Positions 16,272 to 25,287 of a stretch of 52,850 nucleotides of DNA are shown here, piece by piece. The stretch comes from JAGQUL01 sp038212015 (GTDB lineage Bacteria; Actinomycetota; Thermoleophilia; Gaiellales; SKUG01). The position numbers and the translations under genes are program-made. How positions within the stretch are numbered: position 1 is the stretch's first letter; each line of letters begins with the position of its first letter. The notes beneath the pieces were generated by a model. It did not search any database. It was given only the letters and a program-made list of their open reading frames with translations, and was not told the origin of the DNA. The stretch spans positions 1 through 52,850 of the forward strand of contig JBBQUY010000015.1 of NCBI GenBank assembly GCA_038212015.1, written 5' to 3'.

Positions 16272-18146
16272 ATGTCAGCTCGCCAACAGCTCCTTCGCGA
16301 CGCCGCTTCGTTCCTGTCCGGACGCGGCATGCGTCCGCGCGCGGTCGTCGTCGCCGGAGCGACCGGGATCGGCAAGACCACGTTCGTCGACCAGCTCCAG
16401 GTCGAGATCCTTGCCGCAGGTCGCACCGACATCATCGTCGTGGACGACGCCCATCATCTCGACGCTGCCGCGATTGACGGCATCCGAGCGCGGCTGCTCG
16501 AAGACGTCCGCGCCTGCCTCATCGTCGCGCACGATGGCTCGAGCCCGCACGTATCGCGCATGATCGACAGCACCTGTGAGCGACGCATCGTCGACCTGCC
16601 GCCGTTCACCGTCGCCGAGGCACGGGACCTGCTCGTGGAGCTGGGCCTGCAGCCGTGGACCTTGCAGGTGCGGCAGGTGATCTCCGACTCAGGGGGCGTG
16701 CCGCGCGAGCTCATCGACCGCTCGTTCGCACCGCTCGACCTGGGCGCCCTGCCCGCGCACGATGCGACGTGGGACGGAGCTCGGTGGAGTGCCGGCGCCG
16801 CCCGTCGCCTCGAGCTCGCGTTCGTCGAGGACGGAACGGAGCTCGACGCGTTCACGGCGCGACTTCGGACTCTCGTCGACGACGAGTCCACCGATGTCGA
16901 AGCTCGCGCCGACGCACTCACGACGCTGTCGGAGATCGCGCTCATCGAGCACGACCTCGAGACCGCGATCCAGCTCGGGGAGCGCGCGAGCGCGCTCGAT
17001 GACGCACCAGCGCGTATCCGCATCCTTGCTGCATCCAATGCGAGCGCGGCGCGCGCATTGCGAGGCGAACCGACCGCGATGCTGTCGCTGCACGCGCTCG
17101 CGGGTCGTGCGTCACGCGCGGGGCTGCCGATCGTCGAAGCGTACGTGTGGTTCGGCATCGCGTGCTGCGCATGCGTGCTCGGTGACGTGTCGACGTCCGA
17201 GCGCGCATCGATCCGCAGCATCGAGCTCGCCGACGATTCGGGTGCAGTCCTGCTCGGGCTGCGTGCTCGCCAGGTGCTCTCGGACCTGCACCTCGCGGCG
17301 AATCGGGCCGCTGCAGCACGCAGCTACCTTCACGAGATCCGGACCGTGTCCGAAGCGCGCGGCCTCCACCGGCTGCGGATCAACGCGATCACGCGCGAGG
17401 CGCGCGCGTGCATCGTGCTCGGGGAACTCACAGACGCATGCCGCCTCGCTGACGAGACGCTCGAGCTCGTGATGCGGTCGAGCGTGTCGCGCATGGATGT
17501 CGTGGATGCCGCCGTGATCGCGGCGCGCGCGTATGCGGCGTCCGGGTCGACCGATCTGGCGCTCGCGCCGATCGAGGCCCTCGCATCCGAACTCGGTGAC
17601 TCGCACTCACCGGACTTCTGGCTCGTGCTCGAGGCCGTTCGCGTGCTGGGTCGAGCCGGAACCGATCCCGTCGCGTTCCAGCGCTGGATCGCCCAGTTCG
17701 CGGGTTTCGACGCCGACGGTCATGGCGGGGCGCTCCGTGCCGCGCATGCCGAGGTCGATGCGTGGCGCGTCGCGGTCGACGGTCGCAGGGCAGAAGCTGC
17801 CCGACTTGCCGAGCGTGCCCGACAGCTGTGGGTTTCCGCCGAGTGCCACGATGAGGTCGCCCTCACCGACGTGCTCATCCAGCTGGCGCCGATCGAGCAT
17901 GGTGCGCGCTTCTCGCTGGTCGGATCCACCGCGTCCGGCGCGGCGCCGGTCGAGGATCCTGAAGCGTTCGAGGCCCTCACCAAGCGTGAGCGGGAGATCG
18001 CCCGCTACGTAGCGGGCGGCCTCACGAACCCGGAGATCGCGAGCGAGCTGCACCTGAGCCCGCGTACGGTCGAGCATCACGTCGCCAGCATCCTGCGCAA
18101 GCTCGAGCTGCCGAGTCGCCGCGCCCTCGTGCGTGGCCTCGTGTGA
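16272..18146 (+). CDS. LuxR-family transcriptional regulator with AAA-type ATPase domain
   Basis: A 624-residue regulator of the LAL type, smaller than MalT-like members. It has a Walker A GATGIGKT at about 29-36 and Walker B IIVVDDAHHLD at 54-64. A long helical TPR-like middle region follows (ETAIQLGERASAL and further Ala/Leu-rich helix pairs). A C-terminal GerE/LuxR HTH starts at about 560, with LTKREREIARYVAGGLTNPE and LHLSPRTVEHHV. It probably binds DNA in response to a ligand sensed by the central region. It is cotranscribed with the preceding unknown gene (6-nt gap). Its targets cannot be inferred. Identification of the family is firm. Confidence 0.9.
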   Translation: MSARQQLLRDAASFLSGRGMRPRAVVVAGATGIGKTTFVDQLQVEILAAGRTDIIVVDDAHHLDAAAIDGIRARLLEDVRACLIVAHDGSSPHVSRMIDSTCERRIVDLPPFTVAEARDLLVELGLQPWTLQVRQVISDSGGVPRELIDRSFAPLDLGALPAHDATWDGARWSAGAARRLELAFVEDGTELDAFTARLRTLVDDESTDVEARADALTTLSEIALIEHDLETAIQLGERASALDDAPARIRILAASNASAARALRGEPTAMLSLHALAGRASRAGLPIVEAYVWFGIACCACVLGDVSTSERASIRSIELADDSGAVLLGLRARQVLSDLHLAANRAAAARSYLHEIRTVSEARGLHRLRINAITREARACIVLGELTDACRLADETLELVMRSSVSRMDVVDAAVIAARAYAASGSTDLALAPIEALASELGDSHSPDFWLVLEAVRVLGRAGTDPVAFQRWIAQFAGFDADGHGGALRAAHAEVDAWRVAVDGRRAEAARLAERARQLWVSAECHDEVALTDVLIQLAPIEHGARFSLVGSTASGAAPVEDPEAFEALTKREREIARYVAGGLTNPEIASELHLSPRTVEHHVASILRKLELPSRRALVRGLV

Positions 18147-18223
18147 CGCCCCACAGCCACGACGTTTGATGCTCATGCGGTCACAAACGTTCCATCGGGC
18201 GTTCGATCGCACCTGACGACGGG

Positions 18224-18229
18224 TAGTTC
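18224..18229 (+). promoter_or_regulatory. -10 box of proB (leaderless)
   Basis: TAGTTC ends 6 nt before the GTG of proB, with no ribosome-binding site between. It matches the TANNN(T/C)-N6-start pattern of proA and leuS. Confidence 0.45.
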
Positions 18230-18235
18230 CGCTCC

Positions 18236-19348
18236 GTGCGAATCGTCGTCAAGATCGGATCCTCGTCGCTCGTCGACCATGCTGGCCAGCGCCAGGTCGG
18301 CCTGCTCGGCCAGCTCGTCGACGACATCTCAGGGGTCGTTGCCTCCGGCCATGACGTGATCCTCGTCTCATCCGGCGCGATCGCGACCGGCCTGGGAATT
18401 CTCGGCCGTGACCGTCGCCCCACCGAACTGCCCGCCCTGCAGGCCGCGAGCGCGGTCGGACAGGGGGAGCTGTTCGCCACATGGTCGAGCCTGTTCCAGC
18501 TGCGCGGAGTGCGTGCGGGGCAGGTCCTGCTGACGATGCACGACGCGGCCCACCGATCGTCGTGGCTGAACGCACGCGGTACGCTCGAGCAGCTGCTCGC
18601 ATGGCGAGTGGTGCCGATCGTCAACGAGAACGACACGACGGCCACCGACGAGATCACGTTCGGCGACAACGATGCGCTCGCGGCGCAGGTGGCGGTGTCG
18701 CTCGACGCGGACGTGCTCCTGCTGCTGACCGATACGGACGGCCTGTACACCGAGCATCCCGATACGCCGGGAGCGGAGCTCATCCAGCACGTCGACGATC
18801 ACTCGCTGCTGCGACGCATCGACACCGCCACGAGCGGCTCGCACTGGGGATCCGGTGGCATGCGCAGCAAGGTGATCGCCGCGGAGATGGCGGGCAGCGG
18901 CGGCGTCGTCACCCACATCGCGCGCGCGAGCACGCCTGCCATCGTCGCCCGCATCATCGGCGGCGAACACATCGGCACGAAGATCGCATCCGACGAGCGT
19001 CGCGGCTCATCCTTCAAGCTCTGGCTGCGCTACGCCAAGCGACCGAGCGGGACGGTCGTCGTCGACGAAGGCGCTCGCGCGGCAATCGTCGCCCGCGGTG
19101 CGAGCCTGCTGCCGATCGGCGTGTCGAGCATCGACGGCAGCTTTCACCCGGGTGATGCAGTGGAGATCGCCGACCATTCCGGCATCGCGTTCGCCAAGGG
19201 CATCGTCGAATACGGTGCGGGAGAGCTTCGGCGCCTCGCCGACGACTCCGAGGCCGCTCGTGGTGCGCCCGAAGCGGTGCATCGCGACCAGCTCGTGCTG
19301 CTGGGCGCCGCGGCGTCAGACGACTCCGCTGTCTCACCGTCGTCCTGA
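18236..19348 (+). CDS. proB: Glutamate 5-kinase
   Basis: The first enzyme of proline synthesis, phosphorylating glutamate to gamma-glutamyl phosphate. The 370-residue protein has the amino-acid-kinase domain (MRIVVKIGSSSLVD at the start, ILVSSGAIATGLGILG, PIVNENDTTATDEITFGDND, LLLLTDTDGLY, GGMRSKVIAAEMAGSGGV) and a C-terminal PUA domain from about residue 280 (GTVVVDEGARAAIV ... VEYGAGELRRLA). Both domains are present, as in the long, feedback-sensitive form. The start is GTG 18236, immediately after a -10 box. It is separated from proA by 11 kb and heads a unit followed 17 nt later by the PLD gene, which has its own -10. Confidence 0.95.
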   Translation: MRIVVKIGSSSLVDHAGQRQVGLLGQLVDDISGVVASGHDVILVSSGAIATGLGILGRDRRPTELPALQAASAVGQGELFATWSSLFQLRGVRAGQVLLTMHDAAHRSSWLNARGTLEQLLAWRVVPIVNENDTTATDEITFGDNDALAAQVAVSLDADVLLLLTDTDGLYTEHPDTPGAELIQHVDDHSLLRRIDTATSGSHWGSGGMRSKVIAAEMAGSGGVVTHIARASTPAIVARIIGGEHIGTKIASDERRGSSFKLWLRYAKRPSGTVVVDEGARAAIVARGASLLPIGVSSIDGSFHPGDAVEIADHSGIAFAKGIVEYGAGELRRLADDSEAARGAPEAVHRDQLVLLGAAASDDSAVSPSS

Positions 19349-19353
19349 GCGGG

Positions 19354-19359
19354 TATCTC
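19354..19359 (+). promoter_or_regulatory. -10-like box of the cardiolipin-synthase-like gene
   Basis: TATCTC ends exactly 6 nt before the ATG at 19366, immediately after the proB stop. It deviates from TANNNT only at the last base. Confidence 0.35.
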
Positions 19360-19365
19360 CGGCAC

Positions 19366-20634
19366 ATGTCCGCCGACGAACCCGAACCTCCCGTCATCGA
19401 CTTCGCGCTTCGCCGACGCCTCATCAAGCTTGGTGTGCTGTTCATCATCGTGCAGTCGATTGTCGCGGCGATCGTCGTCGTTCGTGCCCGCTTCAACGAG
19501 CGCCGGAGCGAGAGCAATCGCCCCGCGACGTACCCGAGTCGCTCGTTCGAACCGGTGCTCGTGGAGCAGACAGACGACGAGGTGCGCCTGTACATGCGCG
19601 GTGACGACCTGCTCCACGACATGGTCGACGCGATCGATGCCGCCGAGCACGAGGTGCTGTTCGAGACGTACATCTGGATCGACGACGCAGCCGGGCGCGC
19701 GGTACGCGACGCGCTCGGTCGCGCCGTCGAGCGTGGCGTGCGAACGCTCGTGCTGTGGGATTGGCTGCAGTCGGATCGCACGATCGATGAGGCATTCTTC
19801 CCTGCCGGCGTCGAGGTGCATGCGTTCAAGCGCGTGAAGGCAGGCCCGGGCGTGCTGCGCCCCTCCAACATGCTGCGCGACCATCGCAAGGTACTCGTCG
19901 TGGACCAGCGCATCGCGTTCGTGGGCGGCTACAACGTGGGCACGATGTTCCTGCAGTGGCGCGACACGCACCTTCGGCTCGAAGGGCGCGCTGCGCGCGA
20001 GGTCGCGAATGCGTTCGCGGATTTCTGGAACCACCACACGCCACCGGATGCCACGCGGATCTCACACGTGGCCGATCGCCCCTGGGATCCGCACGTCGTG
20101 GTGCATCGAAACGATCCGACGCTCGCGATCTTCCCGATCCGCGGGCTGTACCTGGAGGCGATCGACCGAGCCGACAAGCGGGTGTGGATCACGACCGCCT
20201 ACTTCGTGCCCGACCGTGCGTTCCGAACCTCGCTCGCGGAAGCCGCGCGCCGCGGGGTGGACGTGAGGGTGCTGCTGCCCGCCCGCTCCAACCACCCGCT
20301 CACCGACCAGCTTGCTCACGGCATGTTCGAGGAGCTGCTGGCGGCGGGGGCGCGCGTGTTCCTGTATCGCGACTTCATGCTGCATGCCAAGACCGCAGTG
20401 ATCGACTCGGAGTGGACGACCGTCGGCACCGCGAATCTTGATCGCTGGTCGATGCTCGGCAACCACGAGATCAACCTCGAAATTCGAAGCCGCCGCGTCG
20501 CCGACCAGCTCGCCGCGATGTTCGAGCTCGACCTCACCAACTGCGATGAGATCCATCTCGACGGCTGGCGTCGCCGTCCACTGCACTGGCGCGCGTCCGA
20601 GCGCGTGCTGCGCAGCCTCGCGCCACTGATGTAG
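19366..20634 (+). CDS. Phospholipase D family protein, cardiolipin synthase-like
   Basis: A 422-residue membrane-anchored PLD-superfamily enzyme. A single N-terminal helix (LGVLFIIVQSIVAAIVVV) precedes two HKD motifs: DHRKVLVVD (His173, Lys175, Asp180) followed by VGGYN, and LHAKTAVID near 340 followed by VGTANLDRWS. The pairing of two HKD motifs with one transmembrane helix is the layout of bacterial ClsA/B-type cardiolipin synthases, which condense two phosphatidylglycerols, though a single helix rather than two leaves other phosphatidyltransferases possible. It is convergent with the permease gene, with 18 bp between stops. Confidence 0.88.
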   Translation: MSADEPEPPVIDFALRRRLIKLGVLFIIVQSIVAAIVVVRARFNERRSESNRPATYPSRSFEPVLVEQTDDEVRLYMRGDDLLHDMVDAIDAAEHEVLFETYIWIDDAAGRAVRDALGRAVERGVRTLVLWDWLQSDRTIDEAFFPAGVEVHAFKRVKAGPGVLRPSNMLRDHRKVLVVDQRIAFVGGYNVGTMFLQWRDTHLRLEGRAAREVANAFADFWNHHTPPDATRISHVADRPWDPHVVVHRNDPTLAIFPIRGLYLEAIDRADKRVWITTAYFVPDRAFRTSLAEAARRGVDVRVLLPARSNHPLTDQLAHGMFEELLAAGARVFLYRDFMLHAKTAVIDSEWTTVGTANLDRWSMLGNHEINLEIRSRRVADQLAAMFELDLTNCDEIHLDGWRRRPLHWRASERVLRSLAPLM

Positions 20635-20652
20635 CCCGTCGCCAGCGGCCGC

Positions 20653-21843
20653 TCAGAGCCGCCGACCGTCGGGACCCGACACGCCGGGCACGCCGTCGTC
20701 GTCGACGTCGGGGGCGTCGGGCGCATCCGCATGGATCGAGGGAACCGACATCTCCTGGCTTCCCTGCGCCTGCATGAGCTGGCGAATGAAGATCTGGATG
20801 ACGCCCGCCACCGGCACGGCGAACAGCGCACCGAGCACCCCGAGCAGCTGGGAGCCGACCAAGACCGACAGGAACACGACGAACGGCGACAGCGAGGCGG
20901 CCTTGCCCTGGACTCGTGGCTGGATGATGATGTTCTCGATCTGCTGGTAGACGATCACGATCGCCGACATGACCAGCCCCTGCCACACGCCGCCGGCCAC
21001 GAAGGCGACGATCACCGCAGGGATCGCACCGATCGTGGCGCCGATCATCGGGATGATCACCAGCAGTCCCATCCACAGCCCGAGCGGCAGTGCGTAGGGA
21101 AGGCCGAGCGCGAATGCGCTGATCGTCATCACCGACCCCGCGATCAGGGCGATCACGATGGCGCCGCCGACGTAGGCCGAGATGCCTGAGTACGCGCCCT
21201 GCACGATCGCCCACCAGCGCCGCTCCGCAAGCTGCGGGAACAGACGCACCGTGCCCTCGACCACCTGACCGCCGCCAAGCAGCAGGAACACGGTCAGGAA
21301 GAAGATCGTGAGCGTCCCCAGCAGGCCTGCAAGCACCGCTCCGAGCACGGTCCCGAGCTGGTCGCTCACGATGCCGGGAAGCCGCTCGACCTGTTCGCTC
21401 GCCGTCTCCACGATCCCGAACTGCTCATCGAGCCGCCCATACCAGCCGCTGTCCTGGACATCGCTGATGATGTCGGGCGTGGCTTCGATGAGCCGGTCAC
21501 CCTGTTCCACCAGCGGCGGAACGAACACGCTCACCACGAGCGTGAACGCCACGAATGCGGCAAGCATCACGATCGCGACCGCACGCCCGCGCCCGATTCC
21601 GCGGCGCTGCATGCGCCGAATGAGCGGATCGGCCGCGACGGCCAGGAACGCTGCGATCGCGATCTGGATGATCAGGCCCGTCAGCTGCGCCAGCGCATTG
21701 ATCGCCAGCCATGACAGGGCCGCGACGAGCATTACCTTGAACACGACGCGCGACGGCACGTCGAGCACGACACGCTGGGTGGAATCGTGCATGACGTCGG
21801 ACGGCGGACGGTACTCCGCCGAGGTGGGGGTGATCTCTGCCAC
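20653..21843 (-). CDS. AI-2E family transporter (permease)
   Basis: A 396-residue polytopic membrane protein of the AI-2E (UPF0118) family. Two N-terminal helices (VMLVAALSWLAINALAQLTG, IQIAIAAFLAVAADPLI) are followed by a long amphipathic middle section (DRLIEATPDIISDV...) and a C-terminal helix cluster containing GLPYALPLGLWMGLLVIIPM and the family signature QQIENIIIQPRVQGK. The disordered acidic tail is organism-specific. Members have been linked to autoinducer-2 export or to Na+/H+ antiport; which applies here is not visible. The start is GTG 21843, preceded 6 nt upstream by TAGCAT, so it is likely leaderless. Confidence 0.9.
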   Translation of the reverse strand: MAEITPTSAEYRPPSDVMHDSTQRVVLDVPSRVVFKVMLVAALSWLAINALAQLTGLIIQIAIAAFLAVAADPLIRRMQRRGIGRGRAVAIVMLAAFVAFTLVVSVFVPPLVEQGDRLIEATPDIISDVQDSGWYGRLDEQFGIVETASEQVERLPGIVSDQLGTVLGAVLAGLLGTLTIFFLTVFLLLGGGQVVEGTVRLFPQLAERRWWAIVQGAYSGISAYVGGAIVIALIAGSVMTISAFALGLPYALPLGLWMGLLVIIPMIGATIGAIPAVIVAFVAGGVWQGLVMSAIVIVYQQIENIIIQPRVQGKAASLSPFVVFLSVLVGSQLLGVLGALFAVPVAGVIQIFIRQLMQAQGSQEMSVPSIHADAPDAPDVDDDGVPGVSGPDGRRL

Positions 21844-21849
21844 GGAGCG

Positions 21850-21855
21850 ATGCTA
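21850..21855 (-). promoter_or_regulatory. -10 box of the AI-2E permease gene (leaderless)
   Basis: On the minus strand TAGCAT is followed by CGCTCC and then the GTG start: a 6-nt spacing identical to that of proA, proB, leuS and the PLD gene. Confidence 0.5.
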
Positions 21856-21918
21856 CGCGATCGGTGGGACGCCCCGGCCACCCGCGTGGCCGGACGAGGC
21901 GATATCGGGGGTGTCGCC

Positions 21919-21960
21919 ATGGACGAGGCGATCGAGGGTCACGACGAGCCGGTGACATGA
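21919..21960 (+). CDS. Possible 13-codon leader peptide overlapping the PAP2 start
   Basis: ATG at 21919 opens a frame of 13 codons (MDEAIEGHDEPVT) whose TGA at 21958-21960 overlaps the ATG of the next gene in the classic ATGA arrangement. This would couple translation of the PAP2 gene, which has no ribosome-binding site of its own, to the leader. A TATCGG element at 21903-21908 could be a degenerate -10 serving a leaderless start. Coding status is unproven. Confidence 0.3.
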   Translation: MDEAIEGHDEPVT

Positions 21961-22583
21961 GCATCAACAGCCTCACACCCGTCTTCGCCATGCCGACCGG
22001 CATCGACCGGCTCGGTTTCCCCAGCTACCGGCCGCTGCCGGGTGGGGTGCCGAACCCACCCAATGCGTGGCACGAGGCGAACGAGCTGCAGACGGTTCGC
22101 ACGCTCAACTCACGAGCGAACCAGAGTCCTGAAGCAGTGCGCTTCACCGAGTACATGACGGACAAGGGCGGCTTCGGGATCTGGATGGATTTTGCGAAGC
22201 AGTACCGCCGCACCGCCGGATTCGTGCGCGGCTGGGTCGGGACCGGGCTCATGCTCGCCTCGATGGGCGCCACGACGCTCAAGACCCAGCTCGCCAAGCG
22301 CGGCTACGACCGTCTGCGCCCGTACCAGGTGGACGGCTCGATCAAGACGATCGGCAAGCTCCCCAAGGACGCGAGCTACCCGTCCGGACACACGAGCGCT
22401 GCCTACTCCGCCGCGACGGTGCTGAGCCACCTGTGGCCGGCGCGCTCGCAGGAGTTCGGCTGGTGGGCCAACCAGGCAGGCCTGAGCCGCATCCACGCCG
22501 GCGTCCACTTCCCGAGCGACGTGCAGATGGGCGCGCAGCTCGGCACCCGCACCGGCCTCGCCGCCGCACGCATCCTGTTCTAG
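21957..22583 (+). CDS. PAP2 superfamily phosphatase
   Basis: A 208-residue protein carrying the three acid-phosphatase/haloperoxidase motifs: KRGYDRLRPY (K-x6-RP), YPSGHTSAAYS (PSGH) and SRIHAGVHFPSDV (SR-x5-H-x3-D). All catalytic residues are therefore intact. Unlike most bacterial lipid-phosphate phosphatases, it lacks the usual six-helix architecture; only a moderately hydrophobic stretch GWVGTGLMLASMGATT is present and there is no signal peptide. It resembles the soluble or vanadium-haloperoxidase-like branch. The start at 21957 overlaps a possible leader peptide. Substrate unknown. Confidence 0.82.
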   Translation: MSINSLTPVFAMPTGIDRLGFPSYRPLPGGVPNPPNAWHEANELQTVRTLNSRANQSPEAVRFTEYMTDKGGFGIWMDFAKQYRRTAGFVRGWVGTGLMLASMGATTLKTQLAKRGYDRLRPYQVDGSIKTIGKLPKDASYPSGHTSAAYSAATVLSHLWPARSQEFGWWANQAGLSRIHAGVHFPSDVQMGAQLGTRTGLAAARILF

Positions 22584-22653
22584 GAAGCGCTCGCTCTCAG
22601 GTTCTCCGAGCCGCGAGGGCGGCGTGTTCCGTGCGAGCGCCCGAACGCGCGGG

Positions 22654-22659
22654 TAGTGT
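22654..22659 (+). promoter_or_regulatory. -10 box of leuS (leaderless)
   Basis: TAGTGT ends 6 nt before the leuS ATG. The intervening TCGGGA offers no usable ribosome-binding site. Confidence 0.5.
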
Positions 22660-22665
22660 TCGGGA

Positions 22666-25224
22666 ATGACAGCAGGCATTCCGAACTCCAGTACGTCCAC
22701 CACAGGCGGCGACGGCGACGGCGACGGGCACCTGCCCGACTACGTCCCGGCAGAGCTCGAGCCCAGGTGGCGCGCAGCCTGGGAGACGGCGAACGTCGCC
22801 GGCAGCGAACTCGCCGAGGGCGAGGACGGCACGTATGTGCTCGAGATGCTGCCGTACCCGTCCGGCACGCTCCACATGGGGCACGTCAAGAACTACACGA
22901 TGGGCGACGTGATCACCCACTTCCGCCGCCGCAACGGCGCGACGGTGCTGCACCCGATGGGCTACGACTCGTTCGGCCTGCCCGCCGAGAACGCTGCCAT
23001 CAAGACCGGCGGTGACCCGCTCGAGGTCACCGAAGGCAACATCACGGGCATCGAGCAGGAATTCGAGCACATGGGCTGGTCGATCGACTGGACCCGAACG
23101 CTCGCCACGCACCGTCCCGACTATTACCGCTGGACGCAGTGGCTGTTCCTGCGCTTCTTCGAGAAGGGCCTCGCCTACCGCAAGGACGCCCCGGTCAACT
23201 GGTGCCCCAAGGACCAGACCGTGCTCGCCAACGAGCAGGTCGTCGACGGCGCCTGCGAGCGCTGCGGCACCATCGTCGAGAAGCGCTCGCTCAACCAGTG
23301 GTACTTCAGGATCACCGACTACGCGCAGCAGCTGCTCGACGACATGGACCTGCTCGAGCAGTGGCCCGAGCGTGTGCTCACCATGCAGCGCAACTGGATC
23401 GGCCGCAGCGAAGGCGCGCATGTCGCCTTCCGCCAGCGTGACCTGGACCAGGGCATCGAGGTCTTCACCACCCGCCCCGACACGCTGTACGGCGCGACGT
23501 TCTTCGTGCTCGCGCCCGAGCACCCGCTCGTCGGTCCGCTGACGCGCGGCACGGGCAACGAACTCGCGGTCGCGGAGTACGTGGAGGCCGCCGCGAAGCT
23601 CTCGAACATCGACCGCTCCAACGCCGAGCGCGACAAGACCGGCGTCGACACCGGCCGCACGATCACGAACCCGGCAACGGGCGCGGAGATCCCGGTGTGG
23701 GTTGCCGACTACGTCCTGCCCGACTACGGCGCCGGCGCGCTCATGGCGGTGCCGGCACACGACGAGCGCGACTACGCATTCGCCGAGAAGTTCGGCCTGC
23801 CGATCATGCGCGTCGTGCAGTCAGCCCCAGGCGTCGAGGACGAGCTGCCCTACACGTCCAGGGACGGGGTGCTCGTGGAATCGGGTGACGCATCCGGCCA
23901 GAGCGTCACCGACGGAGCGCGCACGATCGTCGACTCCCTCGGGGCGGGCGCGGAGTTCACCGTCAATTACCGCCTGCGCGACTGGCTGCTCTCGCGCCAG
24001 CGTTACTGGGGCACTCCGATCCCGATCGTGCACTGCGACGAGTGCGGGGTCGTGCCCGTCCCGGACGACGCGCTGCCGGTGCTGCTGCCCCAGGTCGACG
24101 ACTACCAGCCCAAGGGCCAGTCGCCGCTCGCAGCGGCTGAGGACTGGGTGCGCACGCGCTGCCCGAACTGCTCGTCATGGGCCAGGCGCGAGACCGACAC
24201 GATGGACACGTTCGTGGACTCGTCGTGGTACTTCCTGCGCTACGCCGACTCGCAGAACGCGCACGCGCCGTTCGACCGCGAGGTGGTCGATCGCTGGCTG
24301 CCCGTCGACCAGTACATCGGCGGCGTCGAGCACGCGGTCCTGCACCTGCTCTACGCACGCTTCTTCACGAAGGTGCTCTACGACCTGGACATGGTCGGAT
24401 TCCGCGAGCCGTTCGCGAGCCTGTTCACGCAGGGGATGATCTACAAGGACGGCGCGAAGATGTCCAAGTCCAAGGGCAACGTCGTGCCGCCGCTGCCCAC
24501 GGTGGAGCAGTACGGCGCCGATGCGCTGCGCCTGTACGTGCTGTTCCTCGGCCCACCCGACCAGGACGCGGAGTGGCAGGACAACGGCATCGGCGGCACC
24601 CGCCGCTTCCTCGACCGCCTGTGGCGCTATGTCCACGGCGTGGTCCGCCTCGACGCGTCCGGCGACACCATCGTCGACTCGCCGAGCCTCGAGGAGCTGC
24701 GCGCCGACGCCACCGCACACGAGCTCGTGGCGGCGGCGCACGAAGCGACGAAGAAGGTGACGCAGGACATCGGTCCACGCATGCACTTCAACACCGCGAT
24801 CGCCGCGCTCATGGAGGCCACCAACACCGGCACGAAGCTGCTCGGGACGCGCGACGACGGTGCACCCGAGATCGTCGACGTCGGCCATCGGTACCTCGCG
24901 CAGACGATCGTCGGGCTCGTGCAGCCGTTCGCGCCGCACGCGGCATCGGAGCTGTGGCACGTGCTCGGCGGCGAGGCCGTCTGGGCGCAGCCGTGGCCGA
25001 CATACGACGAGGCATACGTGCAGCGTGCGACGATCACGCTCGCCGTGCAGGTGAACGGCAAGCTGCGTGGCCAGGTCGAGGTGCCGGCCGACGTCGACGA
25101 AGCCGGCGCGCTGGAGGCCGCGCGCGCCAACGAGCACGTCGCGGTGTTCCTCGAGGGGACGCAGTCGGTGAAGGACATCTATGTCCCCGGACGGCTCGTC
25201 AACCTCGTCGTTCGACCGGCCTGA
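22666..25224 (+). CDS. leuS: Leucyl-tRNA synthetase
   Basis: A class I aminoacyl-tRNA synthetase that charges tRNA-Leu. The 852-residue protein has the HIGH-equivalent in YPSGTLHMGHVKNY (about residues 64-77), a CP1 editing domain with TTRPDTLYGATFFVLAPEHP and GALMAVPAHDERD, the catalytic KMSKS in GAKMSKSKGNVV at about 599, an anticodon-binding helical bundle, and a C-terminal domain ending VNGKLRGQVEVPADV...DIYVPGRLVNLVV. Two CxxC pairs (CERCG and CDECG) may bind zinc. A strong hairpin terminator follows 8 nt after the stop. Confidence 0.97.
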   Translation: MTAGIPNSSTSTTGGDGDGDGHLPDYVPAELEPRWRAAWETANVAGSELAEGEDGTYVLEMLPYPSGTLHMGHVKNYTMGDVITHFRRRNGATVLHPMGYDSFGLPAENAAIKTGGDPLEVTEGNITGIEQEFEHMGWSIDWTRTLATHRPDYYRWTQWLFLRFFEKGLAYRKDAPVNWCPKDQTVLANEQVVDGACERCGTIVEKRSLNQWYFRITDYAQQLLDDMDLLEQWPERVLTMQRNWIGRSEGAHVAFRQRDLDQGIEVFTTRPDTLYGATFFVLAPEHPLVGPLTRGTGNELAVAEYVEAAAKLSNIDRSNAERDKTGVDTGRTITNPATGAEIPVWVADYVLPDYGAGALMAVPAHDERDYAFAEKFGLPIMRVVQSAPGVEDELPYTSRDGVLVESGDASGQSVTDGARTIVDSLGAGAEFTVNYRLRDWLLSRQRYWGTPIPIVHCDECGVVPVPDDALPVLLPQVDDYQPKGQSPLAAAEDWVRTRCPNCSSWARRETDTMDTFVDSSWYFLRYADSQNAHAPFDREVVDRWLPVDQYIGGVEHAVLHLLYARFFTKVLYDLDMVGFREPFASLFTQGMIYKDGAKMSKSKGNVVPPLPTVEQYGADALRLYVLFLGPPDQDAEWQDNGIGGTRRFLDRLWRYVHGVVRLDASGDTIVDSPSLEELRADATAHELVAAAHEATKKVTQDIGPRMHFNTAIAALMEATNTGTKLLGTRDDGAPEIVDVGHRYLAQTIVGLVQPFAPHAASELWHVLGGEAVWAQPWPTYDEAYVQRATITLAVQVNGKLRGQVEVPADVDEAGALEAARANEHVAVFLEGTQSVKDIYVPGRLVNLVVRPA

Positions 25225-25232
25225 CGACGCAT

Positions 25233-25265
25233 GAAGCCCGGCCGTGCGCTGCACGACCGGGCTTC
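25233..25265. terminator. Bidirectional hairpin terminator between leuS and the convergent gene
   Basis: GAAGCCCGG and CCGGGCTTC form a perfect 9-bp outer stem. Inside, CGTGC-GCT-GCACG extends it after one mismatch, giving a 33-nt hairpin. It lies between the leuS stop (25224) and the stop of the minus-strand gene (25288), so it can serve both. No long T-run is present. Confidence 0.75.
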
Positions 25266-25287
25266 GAACCTCGCGTGAATCGTCGAG

